From contig NZ_JALGRP010000001.1 of NCBI RefSeq assembly GCF_022815605.1, positions 1-33,614 of the forward strand: a stretch of DNA of 33,614 bases, written 5' to 3'. The notes under the pieces are model-generated. The model did no database searches, had not been told where the DNA came from, and saw nothing but the letters and a program-made list of their open reading frames with translations. Shown piece by piece: positions 31,649-33,614 of the stretch. Position 1 is the stretch's first letter. Each line of letters begins with the position of its first letter. The position numbers and the translations under genes are program-made. This DNA is from Microbacterium sp. VKM Ac-2923 (lineage in GTDB: Bacteria; Actinomycetota; Actinomycetes; Actinomycetales; Microbacteriaceae).

Positions 31649-32356
31649 ATGACGGCGGTGGACAACGCGTGGACGATCGAACGGGTCGACTGGCACGATG
31701 AGCGGGCCGTGGTTCTGCGCGCCGCGATGGACGAGGACATCGGTCCGCGCTACGCCGACGCGTTCGCCGCGTTCGACGGCGAGACGAGGGCCGTTCTCGC
31801 CGAGGACTTCGCGGTCGATCCCGCCACGATCGTCGACGTGATCCTGGTGCACGACGCGTCGGGTGACCCGGTCGGCCACGCGGCCCTGCGGGCGCTTGGC
31901 GACGAACTCGAGGTGAAGCGGGTGTTCGTCAAGCGCCGAGCCCGCGGACAGGGCGCGAGCCGGGCTCTCATGGCCGAGCTCGAGCGCGTCGGCGCGGACC
32001 GCGGCGCAACCCGCCTGATCCTGCAGACGGGCGACCGTCAGCCCGAGGCCATCGCGCTGTACGAGCGCATCGGGTATCACCGCATCGACACGTTCGCGCC
32101 CTACGTCCGGTTCCCCGCCTCGCGGTGCTTCGCGAAGCCGCTGGTCGTGACGTCGTCGATCGCGACCTCGTCGGTCGCGTCGCCGACCGCCGCGGAGCCG
32201 GCGCTGGCCGAGCCGTTGCCTGCGGTGCCGGCGCTGGCCGAGCCGTTGCCTGCGGAGCCGGCGCTGGCCGCGCCGATGCCCGCCGAGCCGTCCGCCGCGG
32301 AGCTGCAGCCCGCCGAGCCGTCCGCCGCGACGCCGTCCGCCCCGGCCCCCGTATGA
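31649..32356 (+). CDS. GNAT-family N-acetyltransferase with Ala/Pro/Glu-rich repeat tail
   Basis: A 235-residue protein. Residues 1-165 form a GNAT domain: LEVKRVFVKRRARGQGASRAL (acetyl-CoA loop), GATRLILQTGDRQPEAIALYERIGYHRI. The last 55 residues are an Ala/Pro/Glu-rich tail of ten-residue units such as AEPALAEPLP, from a 30-bp DNA repeat. The tail looks unstructured and may be a recent extension: the GNAT fold ends before it. A GATACT hexamer 6 nt before the ATG and the absence of a ribosome binding site suggest leaderless translation. The stop overlaps the sarcosine-oxidase start (ATGA), so the two are co-translated. Confidence 0.8.
   Translation: MTAVDNAWTIERVDWHDERAVVLRAAMDEDIGPRYADAFAAFDGETRAVLAEDFAVDPATIVDVILVHDASGDPVGHAALRALGDELEVKRVFVKRRARGQGASRALMAELERVGADRGATRLILQTGDRQPEAIALYERIGYHRIDTFAPYVRFPASRCFAKPLVVTSSIATSSVASPTAAEPALAEPLPAVPALAEPLPAEPALAAPMPAEPSAAELQPAEPSAATPSAPAPV
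32191..32340 (+). repeat. 30-bp in-frame tandem repeat, five units
   Basis: Five contiguous 30-bp units starting at 32191, 32221, 32251, 32281 and 32311. The first three share GCCGGCGCTGGCC and the last two share CGCCGAGCCGTCCGCCGCG. They encode ten-residue repeats in the C-terminal tail of the acetyltransferase. The frame is kept in all units. Confidence 0.85.
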
Positions 32357-33450
32357 CCGACGAGATCCTCGACGTCGCCGTCGTCGGCGCCGGCGCGATG
32401 GGGGCGGCCACGGCGTGGCATCTCGCCCGCGCAGGCCGTTCCGTGACCGTCCTCGAGCAGTTCGAGCCCGGGCACGTGCGAGGGGCCTCGCACGGCGCCT
32501 CGCGCAACTTCAACGTCGCGTACACCGAGCCCGAGTACCTCGCCTGGCTGCGCGATGCGCGCGTTCTCTGGCACGAGCTCGAGTCCGAGGCCGGCGTCGC
32601 GCTCCTCGAGACCACCGGCATCGTCACGCACGGCGCCGGGCGCGACCTCGCCGCCGCGACCGAGGCGATCGCCGCGGGCGGGTTCGACGCCGAGCTTCTC
32701 GATGCGTCCGCTGCCTCGGCGCGGTGGCCCGGCCTGCGCTTCGCCGGTCCCGTGCTGCACACCCCCGGGGCCGGACGCCTGGATGCCGACGCCTCGGTCG
32801 CCGCGTTCCTGGCCGGCGCCGCGGCATCCGGTGCGCGTGTCCATTGGCGCACCGCGGTGTCGGAGGTCGAGGTGAACGGCGACGACGACGTGCGGTTCAC
32901 CGTGACGGATGCCGAGGGGCCCCGTCGCGTTCGTGCCCGTCGGCTCGTGTGCACGGCGGGGGCCTGGACGGCGAAGACGCTCGCGACGGTTCGCGGCGTA
33001 CGCCTCCCCGCGCTGCGGGTGACGCAGGAACAGCCGGCGCACTTCCGCCCACGCGACCCCGCGAGCGTCTGGCCCGGCTTCAACCACCATCCCGACTCCA
33101 CCGACCCGGCGACGGCGTGGTTCCGCGCGCCGGTCTACGGGATGCTCACCCCCGGCCAAGGGGTCAAAGCCGGGTGGCACGCGGCCGGACCCGAGGTCGA
33201 CCCCGACCACCGCAGCTTCGTCCCCGACCCCGCGCTGACCTCGGCCCTCGTCCGCTACGCCCACGAGTGGCTTCCCGGGGTGGATGCCACGACCTTCAGC
33301 GAGATCACCTGCACCTACACCTCGACCGTCGACGCCCGCTTCGTGCTCGATCGAGTCGGACCGGTCGTCGTGGGCGCGGGCTTCTCCGGCCACGGCTTCA
33401 AGTTCACGCCGGTGGTGGGGCGGATGCTCGCGGCCCTGGCGTCGCGCTGA
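32353..33450 (+). CDS. Monomeric sarcosine oxidase-like flavoprotein (N-methyl amino acid oxidase)
   Basis: A 365-residue DAO-family flavoenzyme. The FAD motif VAVVGAGAMGAATAWHLARAG is at 8-28, GASHGASRNFNVAYTEP matches the flavin-contact region (HG.SR), and C320 in EITCTYTSTVDARFVLDR lies where monomeric sarcosine oxidase attaches FAD covalently through Cys. VVVGAGFSGHGFKFTPVVG is the C-terminal flavin motif. The family oxidises sarcosine, N-methyltryptophan or related secondary amino acids to aldehyde, amine and H2O2. The substrate here is not determined. ATG 32353 overlaps the stop of the acetyltransferase gene (ATGA). Confidence 0.88.
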   Translation: MTDEILDVAVVGAGAMGAATAWHLARAGRSVTVLEQFEPGHVRGASHGASRNFNVAYTEPEYLAWLRDARVLWHELESEAGVALLETTGIVTHGAGRDLAAATEAIAAGGFDAELLDASAASARWPGLRFAGPVLHTPGAGRLDADASVAAFLAGAAASGARVHWRTAVSEVEVNGDDDVRFTVTDAEGPRRVRARRLVCTAGAWTAKTLATVRGVRLPALRVTQEQPAHFRPRDPASVWPGFNHHPDSTDPATAWFRAPVYGMLTPGQGVKAGWHAAGPEVDPDHRSFVPDPALTSALVRYAHEWLPGVDATTFSEITCTYTSTVDARFVLDRVGPVVVGAGFSGHGFKFTPVVGRMLAALASR

Positions 33451-33459
33451 GAACTCCTC

Positions 33460-33531
33460 GACGCGGGGTTCGAGCCGCGAGAAGACGCGGGGTTCGGGGC
33501 GCGAGAAGTCGCAGCGCTCGAGTCGCGGAGG
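33460..33531. repeat. 24-bp tandem repeat after the sarcosine oxidase gene
   Basis: Units at 33460-33483, 33484-33507 and a more diverged one at 33508-33531. The first two share GACGCGGGGTTCG and end GCGAGAA. More degenerate copies seem to continue to about 33570. It begins right after the stop codon and does not look coding. Confidence 0.6.
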
Positions 33532-33568
33532 TCGAGGCACCGGAAGTCGCCGAAGGTTCGGGGCGCGG

Positions 33569-33609
33569 AATGTGCAATGGGGCGGGTGGCGACCGCCCCA
33601 CTGCACATT
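33569..33609. terminator. Terminator-like hairpin at the window end
   Basis: AATGTGCA-A-TGGGGCGG pairs with CCGCCCCA-C-TGCACATT (33569-33585 and 33593-33609): two 8-bp stems with one A/C mismatch and a 7-nt loop. It lies about 120 bp after the sarcosine oxidase stop and could end its transcript, or end a convergent gene beyond the window. Confidence 0.6.
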
Positions 33610-33614
33610 TCTCG

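Overview
The window looks like a chromosomal segment of a high-GC actinobacterium, most likely Microbacteriaceae and probably Microbacterium. This rests on very high GC, strong G/C third-position preference, frequent GTG starts, many apparently leaderless genes with a TANNNT -10 box 6-7 nt before the start codon, a marked excess of the heptamer GGATGCC, and the gene families present. No rRNA, tRNA, CRISPR array, transposase or phage gene was found. The species assignment is inference.

Left part (1-11.9 kb): secreted glycan degradation. The tail of one exported GH43-type protein (1-740) is followed by a complete multidomain GH43 enzyme (795-3758) and, on the other strand, a 1381-residue GH127-type beta-L-arabinofuranosidase (7272-11417). 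All three end in the same roughly 90-residue C-terminal module with a Cys as penultimate residue. Between them lies a three-gene operon (3859-7016): a YraQ/ArsP-type permease, its TIGR03943 partner with a His-rich loop, and a membrane-anchored beta-propeller-like protein. A strong two-way hairpin separates it from the GH127 gene. Two LacI-type palindromes lie upstream of the GH127 gene.

Middle (11.9-19.6 kb): an M20 amidohydrolase, an AIF/ferredoxin-reductase-like flavoprotein, a DUF4190/septum-formation membrane protein, an alpha-glucosidase plus LacI-regulator operon with a perfect 16-bp operator at its promoter, and apt. The gaps on either side of apt hold GC-rich tandem repeats.

Right part (19.6-33.6 kb): two related flavin-dependent monooxygenase clusters in opposite orientation. 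The minus-strand cluster (24134 down to 19640) encodes LLM-A, LLM-B and a FAD/NAD(P)-binding protein, joined by ATGA overlaps. The plus-strand cluster (28054-31550) encodes paralogues of LLM-A and LLM-B followed by a DUF1684 protein. Between them are a repeat-rich gene-poor kilobase with a decayed aminotransferase fragment, a fifth LLM gene, a Phd/RelE-type toxin-antitoxin pair and a GNAT gene. The window ends with a GNAT gene carrying a 30-bp-repeat tail, overlapping a sarcosine-oxidase-like gene, and a terminator-like hairpin.

The items most worth following up are the shared C-terminal Cys module of the exported glycosidases, the dispersed palindrome present in three intergenic copies, the three-copy 140-160-bp repeat at 24.75-25.13 kb, the duplicated LLM-A/LLM-B pair with no flavin reductase in sight, and the GH127 enzyme that has Asp where the family usually has a second metal-binding Cys.
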